Positions 1-13,108 are shown, counted from the first letter of the stretch. The stretch: 53,991 nt of DNA from Streptomyces rubellomurinus (GCF_000961885.1 NZ_JZKH01000051.1:1-53991), one strand, 5' to 3'. The notes: generated by a model not told the origin, from the sequence alone. Numbers and translations are program-made.

Positions 1-1
1 C

Positions 2-877
2 GCCGGTACGGACATTCCGATCGGTACGCCGGTGGCGGGGCGTGCGGACGAGGCGTTGGACGAGCTGGTCGGGTTCTTCGTCAACACCCTGGTGCTGCGT
101 ACCGATCTGTCGGGGGACCCGGGGTTCACCGAGGTGCTGGCCCGGGTGCGGGAGGCGGACCTGGCCGCGTACGAGCACCAGGACGTGCCCTTCGAGCGCG
201 TGGTGGAGGCGCTCAACCCCGAGCGCTCGCTCGCCCGCCACCCCCTCTTCCAGGTCATGCTCCAACTCCAGAACGGCGCCGACGCCACCCTCGCCCTGCC
301 CGGGCTGGCCGCCAGCGCCCAGCCGGTCGCCTTCGACGCCGCCAAGTTCGACCTCACCCTCGACCTGGCCGAACGCCACGGCAGCGACGGAACCCCGGCC
401 GGCCTGCACGGCGAACTCACCTACGCCACCGAGCTGTTCACCCCGGAGACTGCGCGGCAGCTGGCCGCCGGCCTCGAAACGCTGCTCGGCCGCGTCGCCG
501 CCGAACCCACCCGGCCGCTCAGCACCGTCGACGGACTGCCGTCCCCGCGCCCGGCCGTCCGGGCCGCCGACCGGGCCGCCCCAGCAGCAGCGCCCGGGCC
601 ACGACCGGACGGGGCCGGCGGGGCCGCGACCGTGCAGGCCCTGTGCGCGCTCTTCGCCGAGGTCCTCGACGTCGAATCCGTCGCCCCCGACGACAACTTC
701 TTCGTCCTCGGCGGGCACTCCCTGCAGGTCAGCAGGCTCGTCAGCCGGGTCCGGGCGGAGCTCGGCCTGGAGCTGCGCATCCGCCAGGTGTTCGAGAGCG
801 CCACCCCGGCCGGCCTCGCCGCCCGCCTGACCACCGCCCCGAAGGCGCGCCCCGCGCTGCGCCGCTCGTCGGTCTGA
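2..877 (+). CDS. NRPS, C-terminal fragment ending in C-T (5' end outside window)
   Basis: The reading frame is open from the left edge, so only the C-terminal 291 residues are visible. The first 170 or so residues are the second half of a condensation domain ([23 protein letters not shown] and HPLFQVM motifs, the signature of an LCL-type C domain). After a proline/alanine-rich linker of about 40 residues comes a carrier (T) domain with the phosphopantetheine motif FFVLGGHSL, and the protein then ends. There is no adenylation domain between C and T, so this T domain must be loaded in trans. Candidates are the stand-alone A domains in the same locus at 11309-13066 and 18747-20189. The next NRPS gene follows after 65 bp, so this subunit should pass its chain to that protein's first C domain. 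Confidence 0.9.
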   Translation, partial: AGTDIPIGTPVAGRADEALDELVGFFVNTLVLRTDLSGDPGFTEVLARVREADLAAYEHQDVPFERVVEALNPERSLARHPLFQVMLQLQNGADATLALPGLAASAQPVAFDAAKFDLTLDLAERHGSDGTPAGLHGELTYATELFTPETARQLAAGLETLLGRVAAEPTRPLSTVDGLPSPRPAVRAADRAAPAAAPGPRPDGAGGAATVQALCALFAEVLDVESVAPDDNFFVLGGHSLQVSRLVSRVRAELGLELRIRQVFESATPAGLAARLTTAPKARPALRRSSV

Positions 878-942
878 CCGGACGGTCCGACCCCGACGCC
901 GAGTGCGCGCACCGCCGAGTGCGCGCACCTCTAGGAGATCCC

Positions 943-3900
943 GTGTTCCCCGTGTCATACGCCCAGCGCAGGCTGTGGTTCCTCAACCGCGTGATCGAGA
1001 CCGGCCCGGCCTACAACTGCCCGCTGGCCGTAAGGCTGCGCGGCCCGCTCGACCGCACCGCCCTCGCGGCGGCGCTGGCCGACGTGGTCGACCGGCACGA
1101 GCAGCTGCGGACGGTGTTCCCCGAGGTCGGGGGCGAGCCCGTGCAGCGGCCGCTGGACCCCGGGCCCGGGACGCCGGAGCTGGCGGTCACCGGGATCGGC
1201 GAGGGCGAACTCGCCGCCGCCCTGGCCGCGCAGGCCGGACACGTCTTCGACCTGACGGCCGAGGCGCCGCTGCGCGCCGTGCTGTACGCGCTCGGCGAGG
1301 ACGAGCACGTGCTCAGCCTCGTGGTGCACCACATCGCCTCCGACGGCGGGTCCTGGGCGCCGCTGCTCGGCGACCTGGCGCAGGCCTACGGGGCGCGCCG
1401 CACGGGCACGGCCCCGTCGTGGGAGCCGCTTCCGCTGCGCTACGCGGACTACGCGCTGTGGCAGCGCGAGCTGCTGGGTTCGGCGGACGATCCGGACAGT
1501 GTGATCGCCGAGGAACTGGGCTTCTGGCGGGAGGAGTTGGCGGGGATCCCGGGGGAGCTGGCGTTGCCCTTCGACCGGCCCCGGCCGGCGGTGGCGAGCT
1601 ACGCGGGCGGTGCGGTGCCCCTCGCGCTGGACGCCGAACTGCACGCCCGGCTGGCGGGGTTGGCGGCGGAGCGCGGCTGCACGCTGTTCATGGTGCTGCA
1701 GGCGGGCCTGGCGGTGCTGCTGCACCGGCTCGGTGCCGGGGAGGACATCCCGCTGGGCACCCCGGTGGCGGGCCGGTCGGAGGAGGCGCTGGACGGGCTG
1801 GTTGGTTTCTTCGTGAACACCCTGGTGCTGCGCACCGACGTCTCCGGCGACCCGAGCTTCCTGGACCTGCTCGACCGCGTCCGGGAGGCCGACCTCGCCG
1901 CCTACGAGCACCAGGAAGTCCCCTTCGAGCGCGTGGTCGAGGAGCTCAACCCCGAGCGCTCGCTCGCCCGCCACCCCCTCTTCCAGGTCATGCTGACGCT
2001 GGAGAGCGGCCGGGCACCGGCCCTGGACCTGCCGGGCCTCGCCTGCGCCGAACACCCGGTCGACTGGGACATCGCGAAGTTCGACCTGACCGCGGACTTC
2101 CAGGAACGGCGGGACGCCGCCGGCCGGCCCGCGGGGATCGGCGGCACGCTGGAGTACGCCACGGACCTGTTCGACCGGGAGACGGCCGAGGCCGTCGCCG
2201 CCGCCCTGACGCGCGTGCTGGCGCAGCTCGCGGCCGACCCCGCGGCCCCGGTGGGCGCCGTGGACCCGCTGTCCGCCGAGGAGCGCCACCGGGTGCTGGT
2301 CGAGTGGAACGACACCGACCGGCCCGCCCCGCGCGGAACCTTCCCCGAGCTGTTCGAGGACCGGGCCGCGCGGACCCCGCGGGAGACGGCGGTGGTCTTC
2401 GAGGGCGCCGCGCTGACCTACGCCGAGCTGAACGCCCGCGCCAACCGGCTGGCCCGCCGGCTGCGGGCCCGGGGCGCCGCGCCGGAGCGGCTGGTGGCCC
2501 TGGCGCTGCCGAGGTCGGCGGACTCGGTGGTGGCGATGCTGGCCGTCCTCAAGGCCGGGGCGGCGTTCGTCCCCGTCGACGTCACCTATCCGGCCGAACG
2601 CGTCACCCGGCTGCTGCGGTCGGCCGACCCCGTCCTGGTGCTCACCGACCGCCCCACCGCGGCCCTGCTGCCGCTGGGCGACCTCCCCCGGGTCCTGGTG
2701 GACGAGGACGCGCACGGGGAGTCCGCGGACGACCTCGGCCTGCGGCCGCACCCCGCGAGCACGATGTACGTCATCCACACCTCGGGCTCGACCGGGGAGC
2801 CGAAGGGCGTGGTGACCGAGCACGCGGCGATGCGCAACCTCTACGCCTTCCACCGCGACGGCGTCATCGCCCAGGCCGAGGCGGCCGCCGGCGGCCGCCG
2901 GTTCCGGGTCGCCCTGACGGCGGCGCTGTCCTTCGACACCTCCTGGGAGGCGCTGCTCTGGATGGTGGCCGGCCACGAACTGCACGTCATCGGCGACGAG
3001 GTGCGCCGGGACGCGGGAGCGATGGCCCGGCACGTCGTCGAGGCCGGCATCGACGTGCTCGACGTGACGCCGACGTACGCCGAGCAGCTGGTCGAGGAGG
3101 GCATGCTCGACGACCCGGACCGCCGCCCGAGCGTCCTGCTGCTGGGCGGCGAGGCGGCCGGCGCCGCCCTGTGGAGCCGGCTCCGGGCGACGGAGGGTCT
3201 GATCTGCCACAACCTGTACGGCCCGACCGAGTGCACCCTGGACGCGCTGTGGTGGGACGCGGCGGACAGCGAGGCCCCGCTGGTCGGCCTGCCGATCGCC
3301 AACGCGCGGGCGTTCGTGCTGGACGGCCGGCTGCGGCCGGTGGCCCCCGGCGTCCGGGGCGAGCTGTACGTGGCCGGCGCCGGGCTGGCCCGCGGCTACC
3401 TGGACCGCCCGGGCCTGACGGCGCAGCGCTTCGTCGCCTGCCCCTTCGTCCCCGGCGCCCGGATGTACGCGACGGGGGACGTGGTCCGGTGGGACCGCGA
3501 GGGGCGGCTGGAGTACCTGGGCCGGGCCGACGACCAGGTGAAGATCCGAGGCTTCCGGGTGGAGCTGGGCGAGGTGGAGGCCGCGCTGGCCCGCTGCCCG
3601 GGCGTGGCGCAGGCCGTGGTGGCGGCGCGGGAGGACGGGCCGGGCGGCCGCCGGCTGGTCGGCTACGTGGTGGCGGCCGGCGAGGGCGGCGTCGACGCGG
3701 GCGCGCTGCGCCGGCGGCTCGCCGCGGTGCTGCCGGACCACATGGTCCCCTCGGCCTTCGTGGCCGTGGAGTCGTTCCCGGTGACCCGGCACGGGAAGCT
3801 GGACCGGGCCGCCCTGCCCCGGCCCGACTACGCGGCGGCGGCGGCGCCGGCCGGGCGCGGACCCCGGGGCCCGCAGGAGGAGATCCTGTGCGGGCTGTTC

Positions 3901-6900
3901 GCCGAGGTGCTGGACCTGCCGCGGGTCGGTGTCGACGACGACTTCTTCCACCTGGGCGGGCACTCGCTGCTCGCGACCCGGCTGATCTCCCGCATCCGGT
4001 CCGTGCTGGGCGTGCAGCTGGGGATCCGTGAGCTGTTCCGGACCCCCACCGTCGCCGGCCTCGCCGCCGGGCTCGGGCCCGCCGCCCGCGCGCTGCGCCC
4101 GGCCCTGCGGGCGGCCGCCCGCCCGGAGCTGGTGCCGCTGTCCTCCGCGCAGCGGCGGCTGTGGTTCCTGAGCGAGCTGGGGCAGGGTGCGGACTACAAC
4201 TGCCCGGTCGCCGTACGGCTGTCCGGCCCGCTCGACCTCGACGCGCTGGCGGCGGCGCTGACCGACCTCGCCGCCCGGCACGAGGTGCTGCGGACGGTGT
4301 TCCCCGAGCGGGACGGCGAGCCGTACCAGCTGGTCCTGCCGCCGGAGGCCGCCGCGGTCGGGATCCGCGTCGGCGCCTGCGGACCGGCCGGACCGGCCGA
4401 GGCCCTGGCGGCCCTGGGCCGCGAGGAGTTCGACCTCGCCACCGAACCGCCGCTGCGCGTCGCGGTGTTCCCGCTGGGCGAGGACGAGCACGTGCTGGGG
4501 CTGGTGCTGCACCACATCGCCTGCGACGGCGGCTCGTGGGCGCCGCTGCTGGGCGACCTGGCGCGGGCGTACGCGGCGCGCCGCGCGGGCGGGGCGCCGC
4601 AGTGGCCGGACCTGCCGGTGCAGTACGCGGACTACGCGCTGTGGCAGCGCGAGCTGCTGGGTTCGGCGGACGATCCGGGCAGTGTGATCGCCGAGGAACT
4701 GGGCTTCTGGCGAGAGGAGTTGGCGGGGATCCCGGGGGAGCTGGCGCTGCCCTTCGACCGCCCCCGGCCGGCGGTGGCGAGCTACGCGGGTGGTGCGGTG
4801 CCCCTCGCGCTGGACGCCGAACTGCACGCCCGGCTGGTGGGGTTGGCGGCGGAGCGCGGCTGCACGCTGTTCATGGTGCTGCAGGCGGGCCTGGCGGTGT
4901 TGCTGCACCGGCTCGGTGCCGGGGAGGACATCCCGCTGGGCACCCCGGTGGCGGGCCGGTCGGAGGAGGCGCTGGACGGGCTGGTCGGTTTCTTCGTGAA
5001 CACCCTGGTGCTGCGCACCGACGTCTCCGGCGACCCGAGCTTCCTGGACCTGCTGGACCGCGTCCGGGAGGCCGACCTCGCCGCCTACGAGCACCAGGAA
5101 GTCCCCTTCGAGCGCGTGGTGGAGGAGCTCAATCCGGACCGCTCGCTCGCCCGCCACCCCCTCTTCCAGGTCATGATCCAACTCGACGAGGACGTGGACG
5201 ACGACCTGCGGCTGGCCGGCCTGGAGGTCCGCGACGAGCCCGTCGCCTTCGACGTGGCCAAGTTCGACCTCCGGCTGGAGCTGACGGACCGGCGGGGCGA
5301 GGGCCGGGCCCCGGCCGGGCTGGACGGTGTGCTGGAGTACGCCACCGACCTGTTCGACCGCGCCACCGTCGCCCGGCTCGCCGCCTACCTGTACCGGGTG
5401 CTGGAGCAGGTGGCGGCCGAGCCGACCCGGCCCGTCCGCGCCGTCGACCTGCTCTCCGCCGAGGAGACCCACCGGATCCTGGTCGAGTGGAACGCCACCG
5501 ACACCGAGGTGTCCGAGCGGACGGTGCCCGAGCTCTTCGCGCTGCACGCGGCCCGCAGGCCGGCCGCCGTCGCCGTGGTCTGCGGCGAACTCGCGCTGAC
5601 CTACAAGGAGTTGGACGAGCAGTCGGACCGCCTGGCACACCGGCTGCGGCAGCTGGGCGCCGGCCCCGAGCGGCTGGTCGCGCTCGCCCTGCCCCGCTCG
5701 CCCGCCCTCGTGGTCGCCCTGCTCGCCGTCCTCAAGGCCGGGGCCTGCTACCTGCCGCTGGACCCGGCGCAGCCGTCCGACCGGCTGGCCGGGATCCTGC
5801 GCGCCGCCGCCCCGCCCCTGCTGCTGACCGTGGACGCCCTCGCCGACCACCTGCCCCGGGACGTGCCGGGGACGACCACCGTGCTCCTCGACGGCACCTC
5901 GGCGGACGAGCCCCCGGCCGACCGGATCGCCCCGCCGCACCCGGGCACCCCCGCCTACGTCATCTACACCTCCGGATCGACCGGCGAGCCCAAGGGCGTG
6001 GTCATCGAACACCGCTCGCTCAGCCTCTACCTGGCCTGGGCCCGGCACGCGTACCCGGCGGTCGGCGGGCGGGCGCTGGTCCACTCCCCGGTGGCCTTCG
6101 ACCTGACCGTCACCGGCATCTGGGCCCCGCTGACCTCGGGCGGCGAGGTGCACCTGGTGTCCCTGACCGACGACCCGGCGGCGGACGGCGCCGCACCCGC
6201 CGTCCGGCAGCCCACCTTCGTCAAGGCCACCCCCTCGCACCTCGGCCTGTTCGGCGTGCTGCCGCCCGAGTACGCGCCCACCGGCCAACTCGTCCTGGGC
6301 GGCGAGCTGTTGCTCGGCGCCGCACTGGACGAGTGGCGGGCCCGGCACCCCGGCGTCACCGTGGTCAACGAGTACGGCCCGACCGAGACCACGGTCGGCT
6401 GCGGCGAGTTCCGCATCGAGCCCGGCGACCGGCTGCCGGCCGGCGGCATCACCATCGGGCGGCCGGTCTGGAACACCCGGTGGTACGTGCTGGACACCGC
6501 GCTGCGGCCGGTGCCGCCCGGCGTCACCGGCGAGCTCTACATCGGCGGCGGGCTCCAGGCGCGCGGCTACCTCGGCCGACCGGGACTGACCGCGACGCGG
6601 TTCGTCGCCAACCCCTTCGGCACCCCCGGCGCGCGGATGTACCGCACCGGCGACCTGGTGCGCCGGCGCCCGGACGGGCAGGTGGACTTCGTCGCCCGGG
6701 TCGACGACCAGGTCAAGGTCCGCGGCTTCCGGGTGGAACTCGGCGAGGTCGAGTCACTGGTCGCCGGGCAGCCGGGCGTCGCGGGCGCGGCCGCGGTGGT
6801 GCTCGACGACGGCCGGCTGGTCGCCTACGCGGTACCGGCGGCGGGCCGCCGGCTCGACGGCGCCGACCTGCGCGGCAGGCTCGCCCGGACGGTGCCGGAG

Positions 6901-8082
6901 TACCTGGTGCCGTCCCGGATCACCGTGCTCGACCGGCTGCCGCTGACCAAGAACGGCAAGGTCGACCGCGCGGCGCTGCCCGCCCCCGAGCCACTGGCCG
7001 CCGCGGCCGGCCGCGCCCCCCGGACGGCGCGCGAGGGCGAGCTGTGCGCCCTGTTCGCCGAGATCCTCGGCCTGGAGCGGGTCGGCGTCGACGACGGCTT
7101 CTTCGACCTGGGCGGGCACTCGCTGCTGGCCGTGCGCCTGGTCTCCCGGGCGCGGACGGCACTCGGCGCGACGCTCGGCATCCAGGACCTGTTCCAGGCC
7201 CCCACCGTCGCCGAACTGGCCGCCCGCCTGGAGTCCGGCACCGAGGGCCAGGACGCCTTCCCGTGCCTGCTCCCGCTGCGCACCGGCGGCTCGCTGGCCC
7301 CGCTGTTCTGCGTGCACCCCGGGGCCGGGATCGGCTGGGTGTACTCGGGGCTGCGGGACCGGCTCGACCCGGAACTCCCCCTCTACGCCCTGCAGTCCAG
7401 GGGGCTCAACGCCGGGGCGGAGCGGCCGGGGAGCGTCGAGGAGATGGCCCGCGACTACGTCGACCGGATCCGCGAGGTCCAGCCGTCCGGGCCGTACCAC
7501 CTGCTCGGCTGGTCGTTCGGCGCGGTCGTCGCCCACGCCATGGCGGCGCGCCTCCAGGCGCTCGGCGAGGAGGTCGCCCTGCTCGCCCTGCTGGACGGCT
7601 ACCCCGTCGAGCCGGACGGCTTCGAGGACCGCCCCGGCCAGGGCGCGGACGACGACGCGGAGATGCTGGCCGAACTGCTGGAATCGCTCGGCTACGAGCC
7701 GCCCGGCGAGCCCGGCGACCGGCTGCGGATGGCCGACTTCGTCGCACGGCTGAGCGACGGGGACGGACCGCTGGCGGGCCTCGGCGCGGACACCGTCGAG
7801 GCGATGGGCGCGACCTTCGTCGGCAACGTCACCCTGGCGCACCGCCACCGGCCGCCGCGGTACCGGGGCGACGCGCTGTTCCTCACCGCCACCCTCGACA
7901 CGGCGGACGGCGAATCCGGCCGGAAGGCCTGGGCCCCCTACGTGACGGGCCGGATCGACAACCACGACATCGCCTGCGCGCACGGCGACATGATGAGCGC
8001 CGACGCCCTCGCCGCGATCGGCCCGATCCTCGGCGCGGCCCTCGCCGGACCGCCGAGCGCCGGCACGACCGGGACCGTCTGA
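943..8082 (+). CDS. NRPS, C-A-T-C-A-T-TE (dimodular, terminating)
   Basis: The protein has 2379 residues. GTG at 943 is chosen because AGGAG lies 5 bases upstream and the protein then begins at the first C-domain motif (SYAQRRLWF). Domain order: C1 (about 1-440, HHIASDG at 129), A1 (about 460-960), T1 (phosphopantetheine Ser about 1008, LGGHSL), C2 (about 1060-1510, HHIACDG), A2 (about 1520-2010), T2 (Ser about 2060), TE (about 2110-2370, GWSFG with Ser 2191). Specificity pockets read by eye: A2 gives about DLTKVGEVGK, almost the Asn code. A1 gives about D-T-E-D-L-G-L-L-D-K, whose acidic residues suggest a basic side chain (Dap, Orn, Arg or Lys); that assignment is weak. The TE should release or cyclise the product. 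C1 and C2 share a nearly identical DNA segment (see repeats). Confidence 0.93.
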   Translation: MFPVSYAQRRLWFLNRVIETGPAYNCPLAVRLRGPLDRTALAAALADVVDRHEQLRTVFPEVGGEPVQRPLDPGPGTPELAVTGIGEGELAAALAAQAGHVFDLTAEAPLRAVLYALGEDEHVLSLVVHHIASDGGSWAPLLGDLAQAYGARRTGTAPSWEPLPLRYADYALWQRELLGSADDPDSVIAEELGFWREELAGIPGELALPFDRPRPAVASYAGGAVPLALDAELHARLAGLAAERGCTLFMVLQAGLAVLLHRLGAGEDIPLGTPVAGRSEEALDGLVGFFVNTLVLRTDVSGDPSFLDLLDRVREADLAAYEHQEVPFERVVEELNPERSLARHPLFQVMLTLESGRAPALDLPGLACAEHPVDWDIAKFDLTADFQERRDAAGRPAGIGGTLEYATDLFDRETAEAVAAALTRVLAQLAADPAAPVGAVDPLSAEERHRVLVEWNDTDRPAPRGTFPELFEDRAARTPRETAVVFEGAALTYAELNARANRLARRLRARGAAPERLVALALPRSADSVVAMLAVLKAGAAFVPVDVTYPAERVTRLLRSADPVLVLTDRPTAALLPLGDLPRVLVDEDAHGESADDLGLRPHPASTMYVIHTSGSTGEPKGVVTEHAAMRNLYAFHRDGVIAQAEAAAGGRRFRVALTAALSFDTSWEALLWMVAGHELHVIGDEVRRDAGAMARHVVEAGIDVLDVTPTYAEQLVEEGMLDDPDRRPSVLLLGGEAAGAALWSRLRATEGLICHNLYGPTECTLDALWWDAADSEAPLVGLPIANARAFVLDGRLRPVAPGVRGELYVAGAGLARGYLDRPGLTAQRFVACPFVPGARMYATGDVVRWDREGRLEYLGRADDQVKIRGFRVELGEVEAALARCPGVAQAVVAAREDGPGGRRLVGYVVAAGEGGVDAGALRRRLAAVLPDHMVPSAFVAVESFPVTRHGKLDRAALPRPDYAAAAAPAGRGPRGPQEEILCGLFAEVLDLPRVGVDDDFFHLGGHSLLATRLISRIRSVLGVQLGIRELFRTPTVAGLAAGLGPAARALRPALRAAARPELVPLSSAQRRLWFLSELGQGADYNCPVAVRLSGPLDLDALAAALTDLAARHEVLRTVFPERDGEPYQLVLPPEAAAVGIRVGACGPAGPAEALAALGREEFDLATEPPLRVAVFPLGEDEHVLGLVLHHIACDGGSWAPLLGDLARAYAARRAGGAPQWPDLPVQYADYALWQRELLGSADDPGSVIAEELGFWREELAGIPGELALPFDRPRPAVASYAGGAVPLALDAELHARLVGLAAERGCTLFMVLQAGLAVLLHRLGAGEDIPLGTPVAGRSEEALDGLVGFFVNTLVLRTDVSGDPSFLDLLDRVREADLAAYEHQEVPFERVVEELNPDRSLARHPLFQVMIQLDEDVDDDLRLAGLEVRDEPVAFDVAKFDLRLELTDRRGEGRAPAGLDGVLEYATDLFDRATVARLAAYLYRVLEQVAAEPTRPVRAVDLLSAEETHRILVEWNATDTEVSERTVPELFALHAARRPAAVAVVCGELALTYKELDEQSDRLAHRLRQLGAGPERLVALALPRSPALVVALLAVLKAGACYLPLDPAQPSDRLAGILRAAAPPLLLTVDALADHLPRDVPGTTTVLLDGTSADEPPADRIAPPHPGTPAYVIYTSGSTGEPKGVVIEHRSLSLYLAWARHAYPAVGGRALVHSPVAFDLTVTGIWAPLTSGGEVHLVSLTDDPAADGAAPAVRQPTFVKATPSHLGLFGVLPPEYAPTGQLVLGGELLLGAALDEWRARHPGVTVVNEYGPTETTVGCGEFRIEPGDRLPAGGITIGRPVWNTRWYVLDTALRPVPPGVTGELYIGGGLQARGYLGRPGLTATRFVANPFGTPGARMYRTGDLVRRRPDGQVDFVARVDDQVKVRGFRVELGEVESLVAGQPGVAGAAAVVLDDGRLVAYAVPAAGRRLDGADLRGRLARTVPEYLVPSRITVLDRLPLTKNGKVDRAALPAPEPLAAAAGRAPRTAREGELCALFAEILGLERVGVDDGFFDLGGHSLLAVRLVSRARTALGATLGIQDLFQAPTVAELAARLESGTEGQDAFPCLLPLRTGGSLAPLFCVHPGAGIGWVYSGLRDRLDPELPLYALQSRGLNAGAERPGSVEEMARDYVDRIREVQPSGPYHLLGWSFGAVVAHAMAARLQALGEEVALLALLDGYPVEPDGFEDRPGQGADDDAEMLAELLESLGYEPPGEPGDRLRMADFVARLSDGDGPLAGLGADTVEAMGATFVGNVTLAHRHRPPRYRGDALFLTATLDTADGESGRKAWAPYVTGRIDNHDIACAHGDMMSADALAAIGPILGAALAGPPSAGTTGTV
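1441..1992 (+). repeat. Copy 1 of a 552-bp near-identical repeat within the NRPS gene
   Basis: This segment of the first C domain matches 4624-5175 in the second C domain, at an offset of 3183 bp (exactly 1061 codons), with only scattered base differences even at third positions. The flanking parts of the two C domains are clearly more diverged. This is the pattern left by recent duplication or gene conversion between modules. Confidence 0.85.
4624..5175 (+). repeat. Copy 2 of the 552-bp NRPS C-domain repeat
   Basis: Partner of 1441-1992. Differences visible by eye are few (for example the codons encoding ADDPDS versus ADDPGS, and an Ala/Val change in HARLAGL versus HARLVGL). The reading frame is kept, so both C domains stay intact. 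Confidence 0.85.
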
Positions 8083-8159
8083 CGCCCACTCGGCCGCGGG
8101 CCCCCTCGAACTCCCTTCGCACCCCTGACGAACGACTCCTTATCGAGCCCGGAGGAACC

Positions 8160-9152
8160 ATGCCCCATTCCGTGCGCACCGCGCACCCGACACCAGGAGA
8201 CGCCGTCTTCTCGATCCCCGAGGACGAGGCGGCGGACATCGGGCGCGTCGCCCGCCGACTGGCGGCCGCGCCGCAGGAGGTGGACAGCGAGGCCTGGGTG
8301 CTCGCCGCCCGCGCCGCCTGGGAGGAGCTGCCGGCGGCCCTGCGCCGCCGCGTCCGCGCCTTCCGCCGCGACTCCGGCCCCGGCGGCGCCCTGGTGGTCC
8401 GCGGCCTGCCGGTGGACGAGGCGGCCCTGCCGGGGACCCCGTCCGCGGGCGGCTCGGTGCAGCGCGCGGCCAGCGTCCCCGCCGCGCTGCTGCTGATGAC
8501 GGCCTGCGGTCTCGGCGACCCGACGGCCTTCCTGGCGGAGAAGTCCGGCGCCCTGGTCCAGGACGTCGTACCGGTGCCGGGGCAGGAGGAGTTCCAGGGC
8601 AACGCCGGCTCGGTGACCCTGATGCTGCACACCGAGAACGCCTTCCACGAGCACCGCCCGGACTTCGTGCAGCTGCTGTGCCTGCGGCCGGACCACGAAG
8701 GCGTGGCCGGATCGGTGACCGCGTCCATCCGGGAGGCGCTGCCGCTGCTGCCCGGGCCGGTCCGCGACGCGCTGGCGACGCGGGACTTCACCACCCACCC
8801 GCCGCCCTCCTTCGGCCCCGGCGGCGGCCCGGTGCCCCGGCACGCGGTGCTGACCGGCGACCCGGCCGACCCGGACGTCCGGGTGGACTTCGCCGCCACC
8901 CACGGCCTGACGCCGGAGGCGAAGGCCGCGCTCCTCGACCTGGAGGCCGCCCTGCACCAGGTGGCGCGCACCGAGCGACTGCGCGCCGGCGACCTCGCGA
9001 TCGTCGACAACCGGGTGACGCTGCACGGCCGGACGGCGTTCCGGCCCCGCTACGACGGCCGGGACCGCTGGCTCCAGCGCACCTTCGCCCAGGCCGACCT
9101 GCGGCGCTCGCGCGGGCTGCGGCCGCGCGACGGCTACGTCGTCGCCGGCTAG
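8160..9152 (+). CDS. Fe(II)/2-oxoglutarate amino acid beta-hydroxylase, AsnO/VioC type
   Basis: The protein has 330 residues, starting at ATG 8160 with GGAGG just upstream. It belongs to the clavaminate-synthase-like branch of the TauD family. The metal motif HTE sits in LMLHTENAFHEHRPDFV, the distal His in DNRVTLHGRTAF, and the Arg that binds 2-oxoglutarate should lie in the RWLQRTF segment. Characterised relatives hydroxylate the beta carbon of free amino acids: AsnO (Asn) and VioC (Arg). The upstream NRPS has an Asn-reading A domain and an Asn-reading MbtH-A protein lies nearby, so 3-hydroxyasparagine supply is the simplest role; an Arg-type substrate is the alternative. It sits 77 bp after the NRPS stop and 12 bp before the MFS gene, so it is probably in one operon. 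Confidence 0.85.
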   Translation: MPHSVRTAHPTPGDAVFSIPEDEAADIGRVARRLAAAPQEVDSEAWVLAARAAWEELPAALRRRVRAFRRDSGPGGALVVRGLPVDEAALPGTPSAGGSVQRAASVPAALLLMTACGLGDPTAFLAEKSGALVQDVVPVPGQEEFQGNAGSVTLMLHTENAFHEHRPDFVQLLCLRPDHEGVAGSVTASIREALPLLPGPVRDALATRDFTTHPPPSFGPGGGPVPRHAVLTGDPADPDVRVDFAATHGLTPEAKAALLDLEAALHQVARTERLRAGDLAIVDNRVTLHGRTAFRPRYDGRDRWLQRTFAQADLRRSRGLRPRDGYVVAG

Positions 9153-9164
9153 GCGGAGGTGGAC

Positions 9165-10412
9165 ATGCTCGGGCGGAGCACCGGCGCGCTGCGCCACCGG
9201 GACTTCAGACTGCTGTGGCTGGGCGAGTCCGTCAGCCAGACCGGCAGCGCGGCGACCAAGGTCATGCTCCCGCTGGTCGCGGTGACGACCCTGAACGCGG
9301 ACTCGTTCACGATGGGCCTGCTGGGCGCGGCGGCCTGGGTGCCCTGGCTGGTGATCGGCCTGCCGGCCGGCGCCTGGATCGACCGGGTGCGCCGCCGCCC
9401 GGTGATGATCGGCTGCAACACGGCCTCGGCGGTGCTGCTCTTCTGGACCATGGCGGCGGCCTGGTGGGGCATGCTGACGATCGGTCAACTCCTCGCCGTG
9501 GCCCTGCTCTCCGGCGCCGCCAACGTGTTCTTCGTCGCCGCCTACAGCGCCTACATCCCCTCCCTGCTGCCGCCGGCCGACCTGACCGACGGCAACGCCA
9601 AGCTCCAGATGAGCGAGGCGGCGGCGGAGGTCGTCGCCCCGAGCGCGGGCGGCGCCCTCGCCCAGGCGGGCGGCGCCGTCCTCGGCTGCCTGGTGGACGG
9701 CCTGACCTTCCTGCTGTCGGTGCTGATGCTGACCAGGATCCGCTCGCGGGAGAGCCCGGTCGCCCGGCGCCCCCGGGGCGAGCGGTCCCTGGGCCGGGAG
9801 ATCCGCGAGGGCATCGGGTTCCTCGCGGGGGACCCGTACCTGCGGACGATCCTGGCCTGCGACGCGGGCATGAACCTGTTCCTGGCCGGGACGCAGGCCG
9901 TGGAGATCGTGTTCCTCAGCCGCACGGTCGGGCTGAGCGGCGGCCTCATCGGCGCGCTGATGGCGGCCGTGGGCCTCGGCGGCGTCGCGGGCGCCCTGCT
10001 CTCCCCGTGGCTGGCCCGCACCGTGGGCACGGCCAGGGCGGTCCTGCTGTGCGCGTTCTGCGGCGGCCCCTTCGGCCTGCTCATCCCGCTGACCAGCGAC
10101 GGCCCGGGCCTGCTCGTCTTCCTGGTGGGCCAGTTCTGCCTCACCGCCTGCATCGTCGCCGGGAACGTCGTCATCGTCAGCTTCCGGCAGTCGTACTGCC
10201 CGCCCGGGATGCTGGGCCGGGTCAGCGCCGGCATCCGCTTCCTGATGTACGGCACGCTGCCGATCGGCAGCCTGCTCGGCGGCGCGCTGGGCGGGGCCCT
10301 CGGCGACCGCGACGCCCTGTGGGTGCTCTACCTGGGCAACGCGCTGTGCGCGCTGCTGCTGCTCCGGGGCCCGCTCCGGACCGAGCGGGCGCTCCCGGTC
10401 TCCACCGGCTGA
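9165..10412 (+). CDS. MFS exporter (EntS-like, 12 TM)
   Basis: The protein has 415 residues and about 12 hydrophobic segments. ATG 9165 is preferred over GTG 9159 because GGAGG at 9155-9159 is correctly spaced only for the ATG. The N-terminus (FRLLWLGESVSQTGSAATKV) and the charged loop after TM2 (GAWIDRVRRRPVM) are typical of the MFS group that includes enterobactin exporter EntS and macrolide exporters. In the NRPS operon its likely role is export of the peptide or self-protection. Substrate cannot be told from sequence. Confidence 0.85.
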   Translation: MLGRSTGALRHRDFRLLWLGESVSQTGSAATKVMLPLVAVTTLNADSFTMGLLGAAAWVPWLVIGLPAGAWIDRVRRRPVMIGCNTASAVLLFWTMAAAWWGMLTIGQLLAVALLSGAANVFFVAAYSAYIPSLLPPADLTDGNAKLQMSEAAAEVVAPSAGGALAQAGGAVLGCLVDGLTFLLSVLMLTRIRSRESPVARRPRGERSLGREIREGIGFLAGDPYLRTILACDAGMNLFLAGTQAVEIVFLSRTVGLSGGLIGALMAAVGLGGVAGALLSPWLARTVGTARAVLLCAFCGGPFGLLIPLTSDGPGLLVFLVGQFCLTACIVAGNVVIVSFRQSYCPPGMLGRVSAGIRFLMYGTLPIGSLLGGALGGALGDRDALWVLYLGNALCALLLLRGPLRTERALPVSTG

Positions 10413-10484
10413 GCACCGGCCCGCATTCCATTCACCCGACGAGGGTCCACCGCGGACCCGTCACGTCCCCTGGAGGACACCACC

Positions 10485-11255
10485 ATGACCACCACCCCCT
10501 CCGAGCTCTCGAAGAACGGCTACGACCGCTGGGACCTGGCCGAGCACTTCGGCCTGACCGAGGCGGACGAGAACTACCGGACGCTCCGGGCCGCCTACGA
10601 CGACCTCCCCGCCGACCCCTACGCCCCCGGCTCCGGCCGCCACCGCCGGTACGCCCGGGGCGTCTTCCTCCCGTGGTCGAAGGAGTTCTTCTGGATGCCG
10701 GCCACCGAGAGCCAGGCCCGCGAGGGCATGAACGGCTACTACCAGGGCGACAACAACCCCGAGTACGTCGGCGTGGTGCGCGAACTGCCCGCCATCAGCC
10801 AGGAGATCTGCGACAACCCGCTGCTCCTGGACCTGATCCGGTTCGACTTCGAGCAGACCCGCTGGAGCCAGGACGACGCCGTCTGGCCGCTGTACGTGGG
10901 CGTCCACCTGATCAAGCTGCACGTCGAGGACGGGGAGGGGGAGGCCGTCTCCTCCCCGAACGAGCTCCACCAGGACGGCGAGCCGTACGTCTTCTGCCAC
11001 CTGATCTACCGGGACAACGCCGAGGGCGGCCACAACGTCGTCGCGACGCCCGCCCACCGCGGCAAGCAGCCGCAGGACGTCCCGGCGCACGACCTGCTCG
11101 CCGAGTTCGAGCTGGAGAAGCCGCTGGAGTCGTACGCCATCGCCGACGAGCTGGTCAGCCACTACGTGGCGCCGATCCGCAACGCCGGCGCCCCGCGCCC
11201 GGGCGAGCGGGCGATCATGCTGGCCGACTGGGTGCCGATGCGGCACCGCATCTGA
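10485..11255 (+). CDS. 2OG-Fe(II) dioxygenase, free amino acid hydroxylase family (IDO-like)
   Basis: The protein has 256 residues, with ATG 10485 preceded by GGAGG. The motif ELHQDGEPYVFCHLIYRDN contains the HxD metal pair, and the sequence GGHNVVATPAHRG follows as in the PF10014 family. That family includes bacterial L-isoleucine 4-hydroxylase and related side-chain hydroxylases of free amino acids. This is a different fold family from the AsnO-like gene, so the locus carries two separate amino acid hydroxylases. It is the last plus-strand gene before a bidirectional terminator. The substrate is unknown. Confidence 0.75.
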   Translation: MTTTPSELSKNGYDRWDLAEHFGLTEADENYRTLRAAYDDLPADPYAPGSGRHRRYARGVFLPWSKEFFWMPATESQAREGMNGYYQGDNNPEYVGVVRELPAISQEICDNPLLLDLIRFDFEQTRWSQDDAVWPLYVGVHLIKLHVEDGEGEAVSSPNELHQDGEPYVFCHLIYRDNAEGGHNVVATPAHRGKQPQDVPAHDLLAEFELEKPLESYAIADELVSHYVAPIRNAGAPRPGERAIMLADWVPMRHRI

Positions 11256-11265
11256 GCGCCGTCCG

Positions 11266-11293
11266 GGGAGAGCCGCCGGCCGGCGGCTCTCCC
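11266..11293. terminator. Bidirectional terminator between convergent genes
   Basis: A perfect 28-bp palindrome (14-bp arms, centre between 11279 and 11280) lies between the stop of the plus-strand dioxygenase (11255) and the stop of the minus-strand MbtH-A gene (11309). There is no U-tract, which is normal for streptomycetes. Confidence 0.8.
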
Positions 11294-11308
11294 GGGCGAC
11301 GGGCTGCC

Positions 11309-13066
<1,758 letters not shown>

Positions 13067-13108
13067 GGGGTTGCGCTCCTGCCTGGGAGTCGGGTCGATC
13101 GGGGGGTA

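Noticed and set aside
955..6348. A very long open frame on the minus strand opposite the large NRPS gene
   Set aside because: It is the artefact expected from extreme third-position GC. Its translation is rich in Arg, Gly, Gln and His without any domain, and the plus strand encodes a complete NRPS.
4161..8159. Long plus-strand open frame in another phase running through the NRPS into the hydroxylase gene
   Set aside because: The translation upstream of 8160 is low-complexity Arg/Pro/Gly. Only the part from ATG 8160 matches a family.
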